A stretch of 64,000 nt of DNA, taken from assembly GCF_007830065.1 (NCBI RefSeq), contig NZ_VLKK01000005.1, positions 1-64,000 on the forward strand, read 5' to 3'. Of this stretch, positions 36,190 to 46,203 are shown piece by piece; position 1 is the first letter of the stretch; every line of letters begins with the position of its first letter. Below the pieces are notes generated by a model. It saw only the letters and a list, made by a program, of their open reading frames with translations, was not told where the DNA came from and made no database searches. Position numbers and translations under genes: made by a program. This DNA comes from Sphingobium wenxiniae. GTDB taxonomy: Bacteria > Pseudomonadota > Alphaproteobacteria > Sphingomonadales > Sphingomonadaceae.

Positions 36190-36650
36190 TGTTCCTTATG
36201 CTCGTTCGTCTTGGCCGCCGGCTCGCCCGGCTTCCTGATCACCGCGTCCACCAGCAGGCGGTCGCCGTTGGAAAGCAGAAAGGTGAACTGCATCTTGCCC
36301 CGGCTGATCGCGGTGTCATTCACTCCCCACAGCATTAGGTGCTTTCCGCCCGGCGCAAAGGTCACGGTGCTCTTGGCCGGGATGTCGACGCTGGAGAGCG
36401 GTTTCATCGTCATAACGCCGTTTTCGCTGACGCTCTCATGCATCTCCACCTTCAGCGCATAATCGGTCAGTACGCCGCGCAATTGCACGTCGCTCGCCCC
36501 GCCATGGGCCACGAAATAACCGGCTGACGGCGTGTCCTTGTTGGGACTGAGGCGCACCCATGCCTGGTCGATATAGGTCGGCGCTGGATCGCCGCACGCG
36601 CTCAGGGCCAGCGGCGCGGCAAGGATGATGAAGGGAAGAATCGCGCGCAT
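36186..36650 (-). CDS. PCu(A)C-type periplasmic copper chaperone
   Basis: 154-residue exported copper-binding protein that delivers copper to cytochrome oxidase. The signal peptide ends LSACG (lipobox, Cys near residue 19). Copper ligands are visible in KVEMHESV (Met-x-His) and MTMKPL, and later HLMLWGV (His-x-Met). The start was set at 36650, giving a proper signal; an upstream in-frame ATG would not. It is divergent from dnaK and coupled to the metallopeptidase-like gene. Confidence 0.82.
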   Translation of the reverse strand: MRAILPFIILAAPLALSACGDPAPTYIDQAWVRLSPNKDTPSAGYFVAHGGASDVQLRGVLTDYALKVEMHESVSENGVMTMKPLSSVDIPAKSTVTFAPGGKHLMLWGVNDTAISRGKMQFTFLLSNGDRLLVDAVIRKPGEPAAKTNEHKEH

Positions 36651-36710
36651 GGAATGGCCTTTCGGGACTGTCTCGTTTCCGGTCGGTTCTCTAGCTAATC
36701 GCCGCGGCTT

Positions 36711-36738
36711 CTTGTGCCAAGAAAAAGCGCGCCTATAT
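36711..36738 (+). promoter_or_regulatory. RpoH (heat-shock sigma-32) promoter of dnaK
   Basis: CTTG at 36711-36714, 17 bases, then CCTATAT at 36732-36738, matching the alphaproteobacterial RpoH consensus CTTG-N17-CYTATnT. It lies about 89 bases before the dnaK ATG on the correct strand. Activity is inferred from the match. Confidence 0.65.
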
Positions 36739-36826
36739 CCCGCATGCAAACGGTCTTGCCTTGGCGCTTTCGTGAGGTATGGGGCCGTCAACCGCTGAAT
36801 ATGATTTGGGGTTCAAAGAGGAAAAG

Positions 36827-38728
36827 ATGGCAAAAGTAATCGGTATCGATCTGGGCACCACCAACAGCTGCGTGGCCGTGATGGACGGCAACAAGCCCAA
36901 GGTCATTGAAAATGCGGAAGGCGCGCGCACCACGCCCTCCATCGTCGCCTTCGCCAAGGACGGCGAGCGGCTGATCGGCCAGCCCGCCAAGCGTCAGGCC
37001 GTGACCAATCCGGACAACACGATTTTCGCGGTGAAGCGCCTGATCGGCCGCCGTTTCGACGATCCCACGACGAAGAAGGACATGGAACTGGTCCCTTATT
37101 CGATCGTGAAGGGACCGAATGGCGACGCATGGGTCAACGCGGGTGGCAAGGATTACAGCCCGTCGCAAATCTCCGCCTTCACGCTCCAGAAGATGAAGGA
37201 AACCGCCGAGAGCTATCTGGGCGAGACGGTCACGCAGGCGGTTATCACCGTTCCGGCCTATTTCAACGACGCCCAGCGTCAGGCGACCAAGGACGCGGGG
37301 CAGATTGCGGGCCTGGAAGTGCTGCGGATCATCAACGAGCCGACAGCGGCCGCGCTTGCCTACGGGCTTGAGAAGCAGGACGGCAAGACCATCGCGGTCT
37401 ATGACCTTGGCGGCGGCACCTTCGACATTTCCATCCTGGAAATCGGCGATGGCGTGTTCGAAGTGAAGTCCACCAATGGCGACACGTTCCTGGGGGGCGA
37501 GGATTTCGACGCCAAGCTGGTGGAATATCTGGCCGCCGACTTCAAGAAGGAAGAAGGCATCGACCTCACCAAGGACAAGCTGGCGCTCCAGCGGCTGAAG
37601 GAAGCCGCCGAAAAGGCGAAGATTGAGCTGTCCTCGGCCCAGTCGACCGAAGTGAACCTGCCCTTCATCACCGCCGACCAGAATGGTCCCAAGCATCTGG
37701 TGAAGAATATCACCCGCGCCGATTTGGAACGGCTGGTGGCCGACCTCATCAAGCGGACCATGGAACCCTGCAAGAAGGCGCTGGCCGATGCAGGCGTTTC
37801 GGCCGCCGAGATCAGCGAAGTCGTTCTCGTGGGCGGCATGACCCGCATGCCCAAGGTGCGCGAGGCCGTGAAGGAATTTTTCGGCAAGGAACCGCACACC
37901 GGCGTGAATCCGGACGAAGTCGTCGCCATGGGCGCGGCGATTCAGGCGGGCGTGCTGCAGGGCGACGTCAAGGACGTGCTGCTGCTCGACGTGACCCCGC
38001 TGAGCCTCGGCATCGAAACGCTGGGCGGCGTGTTCACCCGCATGATCGACCGCAACACCACGATCCCGGCCAAGAAGTCGCAGGTCTATTCCACCGCTGA
38101 CGACAATCAGCAGGCGGTGACGATCCGCGTGTTCCAGGGCGAGCGTGAAATGGCGGCGGACAACAAGCTGCTGGGTCAGTTCGACCTGGTCGGCATCCCG
38201 CCCGCGCCGCGCGGCGTGCCGCAGATCGAGGTGACGTTCGACATCGACGCCAACGGCCTCGTCAACGTCAGCGCCAAGGACAAGGGCACTGGCAAGGAGC
38301 AGCAGATCCGCATCCAGGCTTCGGGCGGCCTGTCCGACGCCGACATCGATCAGATGGTGAAGGACGCCGAACGCTTCGCCGAAGAGGACAAGAAGCGCCG
38401 CGAGTCGGCCGAGGCGAAGAACAACGCCGAAAGCCTGGTCCATACCACCGAACAGCAGCTTTCCGAGCATGGCGACAAGGTGGACGCGGCCCTCAAGTCC
38501 GAGATCGAAACCGCGATTGCCGCGACCAAGTCCGCGATCGAGGGCGGGGACGCCGAAGACATGAAGACCAAGGCGCAGGAACTTGCCACGGTCGCCATGA
38601 AGCTCGGCCAGGCGATCTATGAGAAGGAACAGGCTGCGGCTGCTTCTCCAGACGCCGAAGCGCCGAAGGCGGAGGACGATGTCGTCGATGCCGAATTTTC
38701 GGAAGTGGACGAGAACAACAAGGCATAA
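36827..38728 (+). CDS. dnaK: Chaperone protein DnaK (Hsp70)
   Basis: 633-residue ATP-driven chaperone. ATPase domain: [63 protein letters not shown]; linker [19 protein letters not shown]; substrate-binding domain to about 540 then a helical lid and acidic tail ([13 protein letters not shown]). The start at 36827 gives the standard N-terminus and has AGAGG before it. Preceded by an RpoH promoter; dnaJ follows 104 bases on. Confidence 0.97.
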   Translation: MAKVIGIDLGTTNSCVAVMDGNKPKVIENAEGARTTPSIVAFAKDGERLIGQPAKRQAVTNPDNTIFAVKRLIGRRFDDPTTKKDMELVPYSIVKGPNGDAWVNAGGKDYSPSQISAFTLQKMKETAESYLGETVTQAVITVPAYFNDAQRQATKDAGQIAGLEVLRIINEPTAAALAYGLEKQDGKTIAVYDLGGGTFDISILEIGDGVFEVKSTNGDTFLGGEDFDAKLVEYLAADFKKEEGIDLTKDKLALQRLKEAAEKAKIELSSAQSTEVNLPFITADQNGPKHLVKNITRADLERLVADLIKRTMEPCKKALADAGVSAAEISEVVLVGGMTRMPKVREAVKEFFGKEPHTGVNPDEVVAMGAAIQAGVLQGDVKDVLLLDVTPLSLGIETLGGVFTRMIDRNTTIPAKKSQVYSTADDNQQAVTIRVFQGEREMAADNKLLGQFDLVGIPPAPRGVPQIEVTFDIDANGLVNVSAKDKGTGKEQQIRIQASGGLSDADIDQMVKDAERFAEEDKKRRESAEAKNNAESLVHTTEQQLSEHGDKVDAALKSEIETAIAATKSAIEGGDAEDMKTKAQELATVAMKLGQAIYEKEQAAAASPDAEAPKAEDDVVDAEFSEVDENNKA

Positions 38729-38832
38729 GGCCCGATGAAACGCTTCTCGACTTCGCCCCGCGCGGACGGCATGGTATCTGACCAGCGTGATCGTTCGGGG
38801 CGGAGCCGGGGAATGTGCGCGCCGGGGGCGAG

Positions 38833-39972
38833 ATGACTACCGAAATCGACTATTATTCGCTGCTCGAGGTGGAACGCACGGCGGACGCCACGACCATCAA
38901 GAGCGCCTATCGCAAGCTGGCGATGAAATATCACCCGGACAAGACCGGGGGATGCACCGACGGCGAGGCCCGGTTCAAGGCCGTGTCCGAAGCCTATGAG
39001 TGCCTGAAGGACCCGCAGAAACGCGCGGCCTATGACCGTTACGGTCATGCCGCCTATACCAATGCCCAGAATGGCGGCGGTGGCGGTTTCAATGGCGGGC
39101 GCGGCGCGGGCGGTTTTTCCGATCTGGGCGATATTTTCGAGACGATCTTCGGCCAGGCCGGTTTCGGCGGCGGCGGGGGACGTCAGGCCCAGCGGCGCGG
39201 CGCCGATCTGCGTTACGACATGGAGATCACGCTCGACGAAGCCTATCACGGCAAGCAAAGCGAAATCCAGATCGAAGTGTCCGCGCCCTGCGACGCCTGC
39301 GAGGGATCGGGCGCGCAGCCGGGCACGGGCGTCAAGAGCTGTGGCACTTGCGGCGGTCATGGACAGGTCCGGGCGCAGCAGGGCTTCTTCGTGGTGGAGC
39401 GCACCTGCCCGTCCTGCCATGGCGCGGGTCAGGTCATCGAAAATCCCTGCCGTTCCTGCCGGGGCGAAGGAAGGGTGGACAGACCCAAGACGTTGTCGGT
39501 CAATATTCCGGCCGGCGTCGACGAAGGAACCCGCATCCGCCTGACCGGCGAAGGTGAGTGCGGCGCGCGCGGCGCGCCTCCGGGCGATCTCTACATCTTC
39601 CTGCATGTGAAGCGGCACCCGATCTTCGAGCGCGACGGCACGACGCTGTTCTGCCGCGCCCCGGTCAGCTTCACCACGGCGTCGCTGGGCGGCACGATCG
39701 AAGTGCCCGGCCTCGACGGCAGCCGGCATGAAATCAAGATTCCGAGCGGCATCCAGTCCGGCAAGCAGATCCGCCAGCGCGGCGTGGGCATGCCGGTGCT
39801 GAACGGACGCGGGCAGGGCGATCTGGTCATCCAGGTCGACGTCGAAACCCCGACCAAGCTCAGTGCCCGCCAGCGCGAACTGCTCGAAGCCTTCCGCGAA
39901 ACGGAAACGGGAGAGGAGTGTCCCCAATCCACCGGCTTCTTCAGCAAGCTCAAGGAACTCTGGGGCGACTGA
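38833..39972 (+). CDS. dnaJ: Chaperone protein DnaJ (Hsp40)
   Basis: 379-residue DnaK co-chaperone. J domain 1-70 with HPD in [10 protein letters not shown]; Gly/Phe-rich linker ([15 protein letters not shown]); four zinc-finger repeats [24 protein letters not shown] and CRSCRGEG; then the substrate-binding beta domains. The start at 38833 (MTTEIDYY) is preferred over an ATG 18 bases earlier, which would add a non-conserved stretch. It shares the heat-shock promoter and ends in a strong terminator. Confidence 0.97.
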   Translation: MTTEIDYYSLLEVERTADATTIKSAYRKLAMKYHPDKTGGCTDGEARFKAVSEAYECLKDPQKRAAYDRYGHAAYTNAQNGGGGGFNGGRGAGGFSDLGDIFETIFGQAGFGGGGGRQAQRRGADLRYDMEITLDEAYHGKQSEIQIEVSAPCDACEGSGAQPGTGVKSCGTCGGHGQVRAQQGFFVVERTCPSCHGAGQVIENPCRSCRGEGRVDRPKTLSVNIPAGVDEGTRIRLTGEGECGARGAPPGDLYIFLHVKRHPIFERDGTTLFCRAPVSFTTASLGGTIEVPGLDGSRHEIKIPSGIQSGKQIRQRGVGMPVLNGRGQGDLVIQVDVETPTKLSARQRELLEAFRETETGEECPQSTGFFSKLKELWGD

Positions 39973-39996
39973 TACCCTCGCCAAGGCAAAATTTTG

Positions 39997-40035
39997 AAGC
40001 CGGAAACAGTCTTCCCCTGTTTCCGGCTTTTTTTC
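39997..40035 (+). terminator. Rho-independent terminator after dnaJ
   Basis: A perfect 13-bp stem (AAGCCGGAAACAG at 39997-40009 with its complement at 40017-40029), a 7-base loop and a run of seven T-rich bases. Classic intrinsic terminator for dnaK-dnaJ. Confidence 0.9.
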
Positions 40036-40089
40036 TTTGCGTATAGATGTTCGGTGACGGCTTACGACCATTTTCCGATATTCAATGTC

Positions 40090-40117
40090 CGTCATCCCAG
40101 CGAAAGCCGGGATCTCC
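40090..40117. repeat. Dispersed hairpin repeat, copy C (half-element)
   Basis: CGTCATCCCAGCGAAAGCCG then GGATCTC: the forward arm of the repeat seen complete at 50279-50361. The partner arm is absent or decayed in the following 40 bases. Confidence 0.6.
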
Positions 40118-40175
40118 CTTGAGCTTGGTCTCACCACCCCGTCATGTCATGCCCCCGCCTGACTGTCCAACCGGG

Positions 40176-41453
40176 TCAGTGCCCATGCCGGCTGGTCCAC
40201 CACAGTCCGGCGAGACTGATCGCTGCCGCCGCCGACATATAAAGCCCCACCAGTTCAATACCCTGTGCCGCGATCAGCCATGTCGCGACGATGGGGGCCA
40301 GCGCGCCGCCGATGATCCCGCCCAGATTGAAGGAGAAGGATGCGCCGGTATAGCGCAATTGCACCGGGAACAGCGCGGGCAGATAGGCGCCCAGCGGCCC
40401 GTAGACAAAGCCCATCATGAACAGAGCGAGGCTCAGGATCAGGAAGATCGGCAACAGCGCGCCCGTGCCCATGGCCGGACCGAAGGCGATGCCCATGAGC
40501 ACCGTGCCGACGCATCCAATGACCAGTACGCGCGTCGGGCTGCTCCTGTCAGCCCACCATCCGGCCAGGATGATACTGAGTGCCATGAACAGGATCGCGC
40601 CCAACTGGGCCGCGAGGAAGATTTCGCGGTCGATCTTCAATATGGTCGTGCCATATCCCAGCGCAAAAGCGGTCGCGATATAATAGATGGCGAAGCAGGC
40701 CACCACGGCGAAGGTGCCCGCGATCGCCGCGCCCAGATGGCTTTGGAACAGTGTGGCGAGCGGTACGGCGGGCGGCGGCGCTTCGGCTTGCGCGGCCGCG
40801 AATTCGGGCGTTTCGGTGAGCTTCAGGCGGACCCACAGGCCGAGGAACACCAGCACCGCGCTGCCCAGGAAAGGCAGGCGCCAGCCCCAGGCGAAAAACG
40901 CCTCGTCGCTCAGCCACAATCCGAGAGCCAGGAACATGCCGTTGGCAGCCAGAAAGCCGACCGGCGCGCCCAATTGCGGGAACATCCCGAAGCGCGCGCG
41001 CCATCCCGGCGGCGCATTCTCCACCGCCAGCAGCGCCGCGCCGCCCCATTCCCCGCCAAGGCCCAGGCCCTGTCCGAATCGCAGGATGCACAGGATCAGC
41101 GGCGCCCACCAGCCGATCGTCTGGTAAGTCGGCAGGAACCCGATGGCGAGCGTGGAGCCGCCCATCAGCATCAGCGAAATGACCAGCGTCACCTTCCGCC
41201 CCACGCGGTCGCCATAATGGCCGAACACCGCCGCGCCCAAGGGCCGGGCAAAGAAGGCGAGCGACAGGCTGCCATAGGACGCCATCAACTGCGCGGTGGG
41301 GGAGGATGCCGGGAAGAACAGCGCGGGAAAGATCAGGCTGGCGGCCGTCGCATAGATGTAGAAGTCGTAGAATTCGACCGCCGTGCCGATCAGGCTCGCC
41401 CCCAGCACCCGCCGATGACGCCACATCGCGCCCATGCCGCTGTCATTCCCCAT
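40176..41453 (-). CDS. MFS transporter, metabolite/H+ symporter (MHS) type
   Basis: 425-residue secondary transporter with about 12 membrane segments. GTAVEFYDFYIYATAASLIFPALFF near the start, then FARPLGAAVFGHYGDRVGRK and ILRFGQGLGLGGEWGGAALL, are hallmarks of the MHS family (ProP, ShiA, KgtP, citrate). Those carry dicarboxylates, osmolytes or shikimate, and the substrate here cannot be told from sequence. The ATG at 41453 follows a weak upstream site. It faces the dnaJ terminator and stands alone. Confidence 0.85.
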   Translation of the reverse strand: MGNDSGMGAMWRHRRVLGASLIGTAVEFYDFYIYATAASLIFPALFFPASSPTAQLMASYGSLSLAFFARPLGAAVFGHYGDRVGRKVTLVISLMLMGGSTLAIGFLPTYQTIGWWAPLILCILRFGQGLGLGGEWGGAALLAVENAPPGWRARFGMFPQLGAPVGFLAANGMFLALGLWLSDEAFFAWGWRLPFLGSAVLVFLGLWVRLKLTETPEFAAAQAEAPPPAVPLATLFQSHLGAAIAGTFAVVACFAIYYIATAFALGYGTTILKIDREIFLAAQLGAILFMALSIILAGWWADRSSPTRVLVIGCVGTVLMGIAFGPAMGTGALLPIFLILSLALFMMGFVYGPLGAYLPALFPVQLRYTGASFSFNLGGIIGGALAPIVATWLIAAQGIELVGLYMSAAAAISLAGLWWTSRHGH

Positions 41454-41467
41454 CCCGTTTCCCCCGA

Positions 41468-42265
41468 TTATCTTTTCCGCTGCTGGTTCAGCAATTCATA
41501 GGCCATCACCGCACAGGCGACGGCGGCGTTCAGGCTGTCCGCCTTGCCCATCATCGGCATTTTCACAAGCAGGTCGCATTCGGCCTCATAGGTTTCCGGC
41601 AGGCCCTGCGCTTCGTTTCCGACCAGCAGGAAGGACGGACCATGATAGCGCGGCTCCTGATAGTCCTGCGCGGCTTTCAGGCTGGTGCCGATGAGTTCGC
41701 CGGGACCGGCGCGCAGCCATGCCGTGAACTCGCCCCAACGCGCCTGCGTGATCGACTGGGTGAAGAGCGCGCCCATGCTCGCCCGCACCGATTCGACCGA
41801 AAAGGGATCGACGCAATCGTCGATCAGGATCAGCCCGCCCGCGCCCACCGCGTCGCCCGTCCGCAGGATCGTGCCCAGATTGCCCGGATCGCGCAGCGAT
41901 TGCGCGACGATCCAGATATCGGCCTTCGCCCGGTCGAGCTTCGCCAGCGGGGTGAGGCGGTCGCGATAAACGCCGACCACTGCCTGCGGATTGTCCTTGC
42001 CGGAAATCTTCGCGAGGATGTCCGGCGAGGTTTCGATAACGTCGCCGCCCGCCGCTTCCATCGCCGCGATGAGGTCGGCGGCAAGCGGATGCGCGGACCC
42101 GGCGTGGAACAGCATTTCGGGCAGCACGCCTTCCTCGCGCGCTTCGGTCAGGATGCGAAGCCCTTCGGCCAGGAACAGACCTTCGGCCTTGCGGAACTTC
42201 TTTTCGCGCAGGGACCGGACGCGCTTGACCAGAGGGTTGGAAAATCCGGTGATCTCGCGTGCCAC
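41468..42265 (-). CDS. SpoU/TrmH-family RNA 2'-O-methyltransferase
   Basis: 265-residue methyltransferase that would methylate rRNA or tRNA ribose. N-terminal substrate-binding region (REITGFSNPLVKRVRSLREKKFRKAEGLFLAEGLRIL) and SPOUT knot: WIVAQSLRDPGNLGTILRTGDAVGAGGLILID, then FLLVGNEAQGLP and VKMPMMGKADSLNAAVACAVMAYEL. These three motifs define the family. It lies 14 bases upstream of the transporter gene on the same strand, so they may share a transcript. Target nucleotide unknown. Confidence 0.88.
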   Translation of the reverse strand: MAREITGFSNPLVKRVRSLREKKFRKAEGLFLAEGLRILTEAREEGVLPEMLFHAGSAHPLAADLIAAMEAAGGDVIETSPDILAKISGKDNPQAVVGVYRDRLTPLAKLDRAKADIWIVAQSLRDPGNLGTILRTGDAVGAGGLILIDDCVDPFSVESVRASMGALFTQSITQARWGEFTAWLRAGPGELIGTSLKAAQDYQEPRYHGPSFLLVGNEAQGLPETYEAECDLLVKMPMMGKADSLNAAVACAVMAYELLNQQRKR

Positions 42266-42429
42266 GCCTGTGCCTGTTCTTCGAAAGCGGATGAAGCGGC
42301 CTCTCTATAGGGCATGGGTCGAAAAGGGTAGGGGGTGCGTTGATGCTCCGGAAGGGGGAGGTGGCAGGAATCCACCCCAAACCGCTACCTGGAGAGGATC
42401 GCGGATCATCGACCCACAGCCGGTCGTCC

Positions 42430-42702
42430 CTATTCTTCCCCGAACTTGTCTTCCACCAGCGTCACCAACTGGATCAGCGAATCCTCCGCTTCCGGTCCGG
42501 CGGCGCTTATGACGATCGAATCGCCCAGCGCCGCGCCCAGCATCATCAGGCCCATGATCGACGTGCCGGTCACTTCATTGCCGTCCTTGCGCACCGTGAT
42601 CTGCGAAGGAAGGCCGCTGGCCAGGGTGACGAATTTGGCGCTGGCGCGGGCGTGGAGGCCGCGCTTGTTGCTGATCCGGACTTCCTGGCTGATTTCGTTC
42701 AT
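42430..42702 (-). CDS. ptsH: Phosphocarrier protein HPr (NPr-like)
   Basis: 90-residue carrier in a regulatory PTS relay. Phospho-His15 is in NKRGLHARASAKF and the Ser46-type site that HprK could phosphorylate is in GTSIMGLMML. It passes phosphate from the EI-Ntr type enzyme (ptsP, at 61.3 kb) to an EIIA. It starts inside the EIIA gene end (ATGA, 4-bp overlap) and ends the six-gene minus-strand run. Confidence 0.92.
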   Translation of the reverse strand: MNEISQEVRISNKRGLHARASAKFVTLASGLPSQITVRKDGNEVTGTSIMGLMMLGAALGDSIVISAAGPEAEDSLIQLVTLVEDKFGEE

Positions 42703-43103
42703 GGAGTGCTACCCAACAGTTCCGACGCTACGCTGATATATTTCTGGCCCGCCTCACGCGCGGCGGCGACGGCGGATCGCACGTCCATCACCTTGCGGGC
42801 GCTTTCCAGGCGGATGAGCATGGGCAGGTTGATGCCGGCGATCACCTCGATCTCGCCCGCGCGCAGCAGGGATATGGCAAGGTTCGACGGGGTGCCCCCG
42901 AACAGGTCCGTCAGCAAGATCACGCCCGACCCGTCGTTCACGCGATCGACCGCGGCGGAGATGTCCGCGCGGCGCAGTTCCATGTCGTCCTCCGGCCCGA
43001 TGCAGATCGTCTCGATCTGCTGCTGCGGCCCCACGACGTGCTCCATCGCGACAACGAATTCCGTCGCCAACGATCCGTGGGTGACGAGTAAGAGTCCAAT
43101 CAT
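42699..43103 (-). CDS. PTS EIIA component, mannose family
   Basis: 134-residue EIIA-like regulator. The phospho-acceptor His9 is in LLLVTHGSLATEF, followed by VVGPQQQIETICIGPEDDMELRRADI and LLTDLFGGTPSNLAISLL. This mannose-family EIIA (ManX/EIIA-Man type) has no partner permease in the window, so its role is presumably regulatory. The ATG at 43103 gives the family start; no ribosome site is obvious. It overlaps ptsH by 4 bp. Confidence 0.88.
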   Translation of the reverse strand: MIGLLLVTHGSLATEFVVAMEHVVGPQQQIETICIGPEDDMELRRADISAAVDRVNDGSGVILLTDLFGGTPSNLAISLLRAGEIEVIAGINLPMLIRLESARKVMDVRSAVAAAREAGQKYISVASELLGSTP

Positions 43104-43125
43104 CTGCGCTAACGGCCCATCTGTT

Positions 43126-44067
43126 TCATGATTGTGCTTTCGGGCCTCCCGGTCTGCGCTTCTCCAGGGCGTCCTGAGGCGCTGATTCCATGTTTCTGTG
43201 GCTGACCGTGGGCGAAAAGCCGGCATCTTGCAAGTATCTGGCGACGCGCTCGGCCACATGCACCGACCTGTGCCGTCCGCCGGTGCAGCCGAAAGCCACG
43301 GTGATATATGTCTTTCCGCCCTCCGCATAACGAGGCAGCAGTATCGCGAGCAGCGCCTCGATCCGGCCCACCGTGTCCTCATAGGCCGGGTCCTGCGCGA
43401 TATAGGCGGCAACGTCCGGCTGAAGCCCGGTCTTGGGCCGCAACGCATCGTCCCAATGCGGATTGCGCAGGTAGCGCATGTCGAACACAAGGTCGGCGTT
43501 GCGGGGCACGCCGCGCGAATAGCCGAAGGACAATATCGTCAGCACCGGATCGGACAGCCGCTCGCGCGCATAGCGGTTGCGGATCTCCTGCTGTAGCGCA
43601 TTGCTGCTATAGGCTGTCGTGTCGATGACCTGCGCGGCCCATCGCCGTAGCGGCTCGGTCAGCTCCCTTTCCCGCGCAATGCCGTCGGCGGCGGGCCGGT
43701 CGGCGGCAAGCGGATGCCGCCGCCGCGTTTCGGCGAAGCGCCGCTCCAGCTCGCTGCCCGAACAATCGAGGAACAGGGTCTCGACATCATGGCCATGGTG
43801 TTCGCGCAGCGCCTTGATGCGGCGGACGATGGCATTGGCGTCGAAACCGCGCGTGCGCGCGTCGATGCCGATGGCGAGCGGCCGGTCGTCCGCATCGCTG
43901 TGCCCGGCGGGCAGCGGCGTATCGAGCAGCCGGTCGAGCAAGACCAGCGGCAGATTGTCCACCGCTTCCCAGCCCATGTCCTCCAGCGTCTTGAGCGCGG
44001 TCGTCTTGCCCGCGCCGGACAGGCCCGACACCAGCAGGATCGTCTTGGGCGCGGGGGAGGCCGTCAT
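43126..44067 (-). CDS. rapZ: RNase adapter protein RapZ family
   Basis: 313-residue ATP/GTP-binding protein. N-terminal P-loop GLSGAGKTTALKTLEDMGWEAVDNLPL and later VFDMRYLRNPHW and GCTGGRHRSVHVAERVARYL are diagnostic. In Enterobacteria it senses glucosamine-6-phosphate and guides RNase E to GlmZ; in alphaproteobacteria the client is not known. It overlaps hprK by 4 bp (ATGA) and lies 22 bases before the EIIA gene. Confidence 0.92.
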   Translation of the reverse strand: MTASPAPKTILLVSGLSGAGKTTALKTLEDMGWEAVDNLPLVLLDRLLDTPLPAGHSDADDRPLAIGIDARTRGFDANAIVRRIKALREHHGHDVETLFLDCSGSELERRFAETRRRHPLAADRPAADGIARERELTEPLRRWAAQVIDTTAYSSNALQQEIRNRYARERLSDPVLTILSFGYSRGVPRNADLVFDMRYLRNPHWDDALRPKTGLQPDVAAYIAQDPAYEDTVGRIEALLAILLPRYAEGGKTYITVAFGCTGGRHRSVHVAERVARYLQDAGFSPTVSHRNMESAPQDALEKRRPGGPKAQS

Positions 44068-44498
44068 GCCCGACCCATTTCCCTGAGCGCCAGTTCCACC
44101 TTGATCGGCGCGGACGCCTCCAGCCCGGCGAGCCGCACGAGGGGGATGTCGATGCCCGCGATCCGGCGGCGCGCGCCGTCCGCCGGCAACCGCTCGGCCA
44201 CTTCGCCCAGATGCACGATCAGCGCGACCGGCACGCCGTCCCGATGCGGCATGTCGGCAAGGCCGATGCCGCGCACCTCCATCCTTCCGGCTATTTCGGC
44301 GGGAGCGGCAGCGATCAGTTGCCCGTCGCGCGCCGTCAGGATCGTATAGTCGTCGCTCACCAGCACCGCGCCCCGATCTATCAGGCGCAGCGCCAGGTCG
44401 GATTTGCCAGCTCCGCTCGGCCCGTGGAGCAACACGGCGCGTCCGCCGATGGCTACGCTGGTCGCATGAAGTGTCTGATGTGAAGCCGCGCCCGTCAT
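44064..44498 (-). CDS. hprK: HPr kinase/phosphorylase, short form
   Basis: 144-residue protein with only the C-terminal kinase half of HprK. P-loop GPSGAGKSD near residue 27 and LRLIDRGAVLVSDDYTIL follow, then GRMEVRGIGLADM. The N-terminal regulatory domain of Gram-positive HprK is missing, as in other alphaproteobacteria. It likely phosphorylates HPr on Ser. The ATG at 44498 was taken because the P-loop follows in family spacing. It overlaps rapZ. Confidence 0.88.
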   Translation of the reverse strand: MTGAASHQTLHATSVAIGGRAVLLHGPSGAGKSDLALRLIDRGAVLVSDDYTILTARDGQLIAAAPAEIAGRMEVRGIGLADMPHRDGVPVALIVHLGEVAERLPADGARRRIAGIDIPLVRLAGLEASAPIKVELALREMGRA

Positions 44499-44610
44499 GA
44501 TCTGGTCCCTTCTAGCCCCAGTCGCGCGGGGAAGAAATCGAATTGCGCAGGAGAGACGCCGGAACCGCGAAAACTGTCCCGGCGCGGGACGGTCCCGTGA
44601 AGCGGCCGCG

Positions 44611-46203
44611 CTATTCCGACACCATTCCCGGATCGCGCTCCACCGCCATGGGCAGGCGCACGATGAAGCAGGCGCCGCTCTGTGCGTCCTGCCGGTCGGC
44701 GATGCTGACCTTGCCCTGATGCCCCTCCACGATGGAGCGGGCGATGGCGAGGCCCAGGCCGGAATGTTTGCCGAACGTTTCATTTTCCGGGCGGACGCTA
44801 TGGAAACGGCGGAACACATGCTCGCGTTCGGATTCCGGCACGCCAGGCCCTTCATCCTCCACGCTGACCAGCACTTCATTGTCGGCCACGGTCGCGATGA
44901 TCTGCACCAGCCCGCCATCGGGCGAGAAGGAAACGGCGTTGTCGATCAGGTTGTCGAGCACGCGGATCAACCGCTGTTCCTCGCCCAGCACGACGGCCAC
45001 ATCCTTGCGCGGCCGCGCGAAGGCGAGGCGCACGCCCCTCGGCACGCCGCGCGCCTCGCGGGCGATCACCATCTTTTCGATCAGCAGCCCCAGGTCGATG
45101 GGTTCGAAGCGCGTGCGCGAAAGCTGCGCGTCGATGCGCGAGGCTTCGGCGATATCCGTCACCAGCCGGTCGAGCCGCCGCACATCCTCCTTGCAGATGT
45201 CCATGAGCTGCGTCCGCAATTCCGGCTGCTCCACCCGGTCGAGCGCGTCGAGCGCGGAGCGGAGCGAGGCGATGGGATTCTTGAGTTCATGGCTCACATC
45301 GGCGGCGAAGGCGTCGGTGGCGTCGATCCGCTGACGCAGCGCATGGCTCATGTCGGACAAGGCACGGGCCAGCATCCCGATCTCGTCGCGCCGTTCGGGC
45401 AGGCGCGGCACCGTCACCTCCCGCGCCCGGCCCAGCCGCACGCGCACCGCAGCGCGGGCGAGGCTCTGGATCGGCTGGACGATGGTGCGCGCCAGGAACA
45501 GCGACAACAGCACCGACGCCAGCGCGGCGGCGGCCAGCACGATCCCCAGCCGCAATCGTTCGGCCCGCACGACGCGCGTGATGTCACGGGCATTTTCGGT
45601 GGACAGGAGGCTGGTGCCGTCCTTCATCTTCACGGCCGCCGAAATCATGAAGGTCCGGTCGGGCGCGTAGCGATTGGTCGCCTGGGGCTTGCCGGTCTGG
45701 TCCGCCAGCATGATTTCCGGCCATGCCTGCGCCCGATCGACTGTCGGTTCCTCGAAATTGGGCGGTCGGTCCGCGAAGACGATGCGGTCCATCGCCTTGT
45801 CGAGGAAACGGGCGATATGCCGCTTCAATTCCTCCTCGGACGGCAGGCGCAAGCGATAGCGCGGCGCATTCATGGTGAAGCTGTCCGCAATCAGCCGCCC
45901 GTCAGGGGCATAGCGGCGCACGCGGTCGTCGGTCTGCCGCGCATAGGCCGCGATCAACCGTTCGTGCAGGTCGGGCGGGGCATTTTCAAGGCCGATGGCC
46001 AGCAGCTTCAATTCGCGCGCGGACTGTTCCAGCCGGTCGTCGACGATGCGCGAGCGATAGCTGTCGAGATAAAAGAAGCCCCCCGCCAGCAAAGCCAGCG
46101 CGAAGACGTTCACCGCCAGGATGCGCAGCGTCAGGCTGATGCGGCCCGACCACCGCACCGCCAGCGGCGCGTCATTCCTCCGAGAATCGGTATCCGGCGC
46201 CAT
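44611..46203 (-). CDS. chvG: Sensor histidine kinase ChvG (ExoS type)
   Basis: 530-residue membrane kinase of the envelope/acid-stress ChvG-ChvI system. TM1 near residues 30-48 ([20 protein letters not shown]), a periplasmic sensor of about 200 residues, TM2 ([20 protein letters not shown]), then HAMP and DHp with phospho-His in [21 protein letters not shown], and HATPase motifs [20 protein letters not shown] and [16 protein letters not shown]. The ATG at 46203 overlaps chvI by 32 bp. Upstream pckA and downstream hprK are the usual neighbours in alphaproteobacteria. Confidence 0.9.
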   Translation of the reverse strand: MAPDTDSRRNDAPLAVRWSGRISLTLRILAVNVFALALLAGGFFYLDSYRSRIVDDRLEQSARELKLLAIGLENAPPDLHERLIAAYARQTDDRVRRYAPDGRLIADSFTMNAPRYRLRLPSEEELKRHIARFLDKAMDRIVFADRPPNFEEPTVDRAQAWPEIMLADQTGKPQATNRYAPDRTFMISAAVKMKDGTSLLSTENARDITRVVRAERLRLGIVLAAAALASVLLSLFLARTIVQPIQSLARAAVRVRLGRAREVTVPRLPERRDEIGMLARALSDMSHALRQRIDATDAFAADVSHELKNPIASLRSALDALDRVEQPELRTQLMDICKEDVRRLDRLVTDIAEASRIDAQLSRTRFEPIDLGLLIEKMVIAREARGVPRGVRLAFARPRKDVAVVLGEEQRLIRVLDNLIDNAVSFSPDGGLVQIIATVADNEVLVSVEDEGPGVPESEREHVFRRFHSVRPENETFGKHSGLGLAIARSIVEGHQGKVSIADRQDAQSGACFIVRLPMAVERDPGMVSE

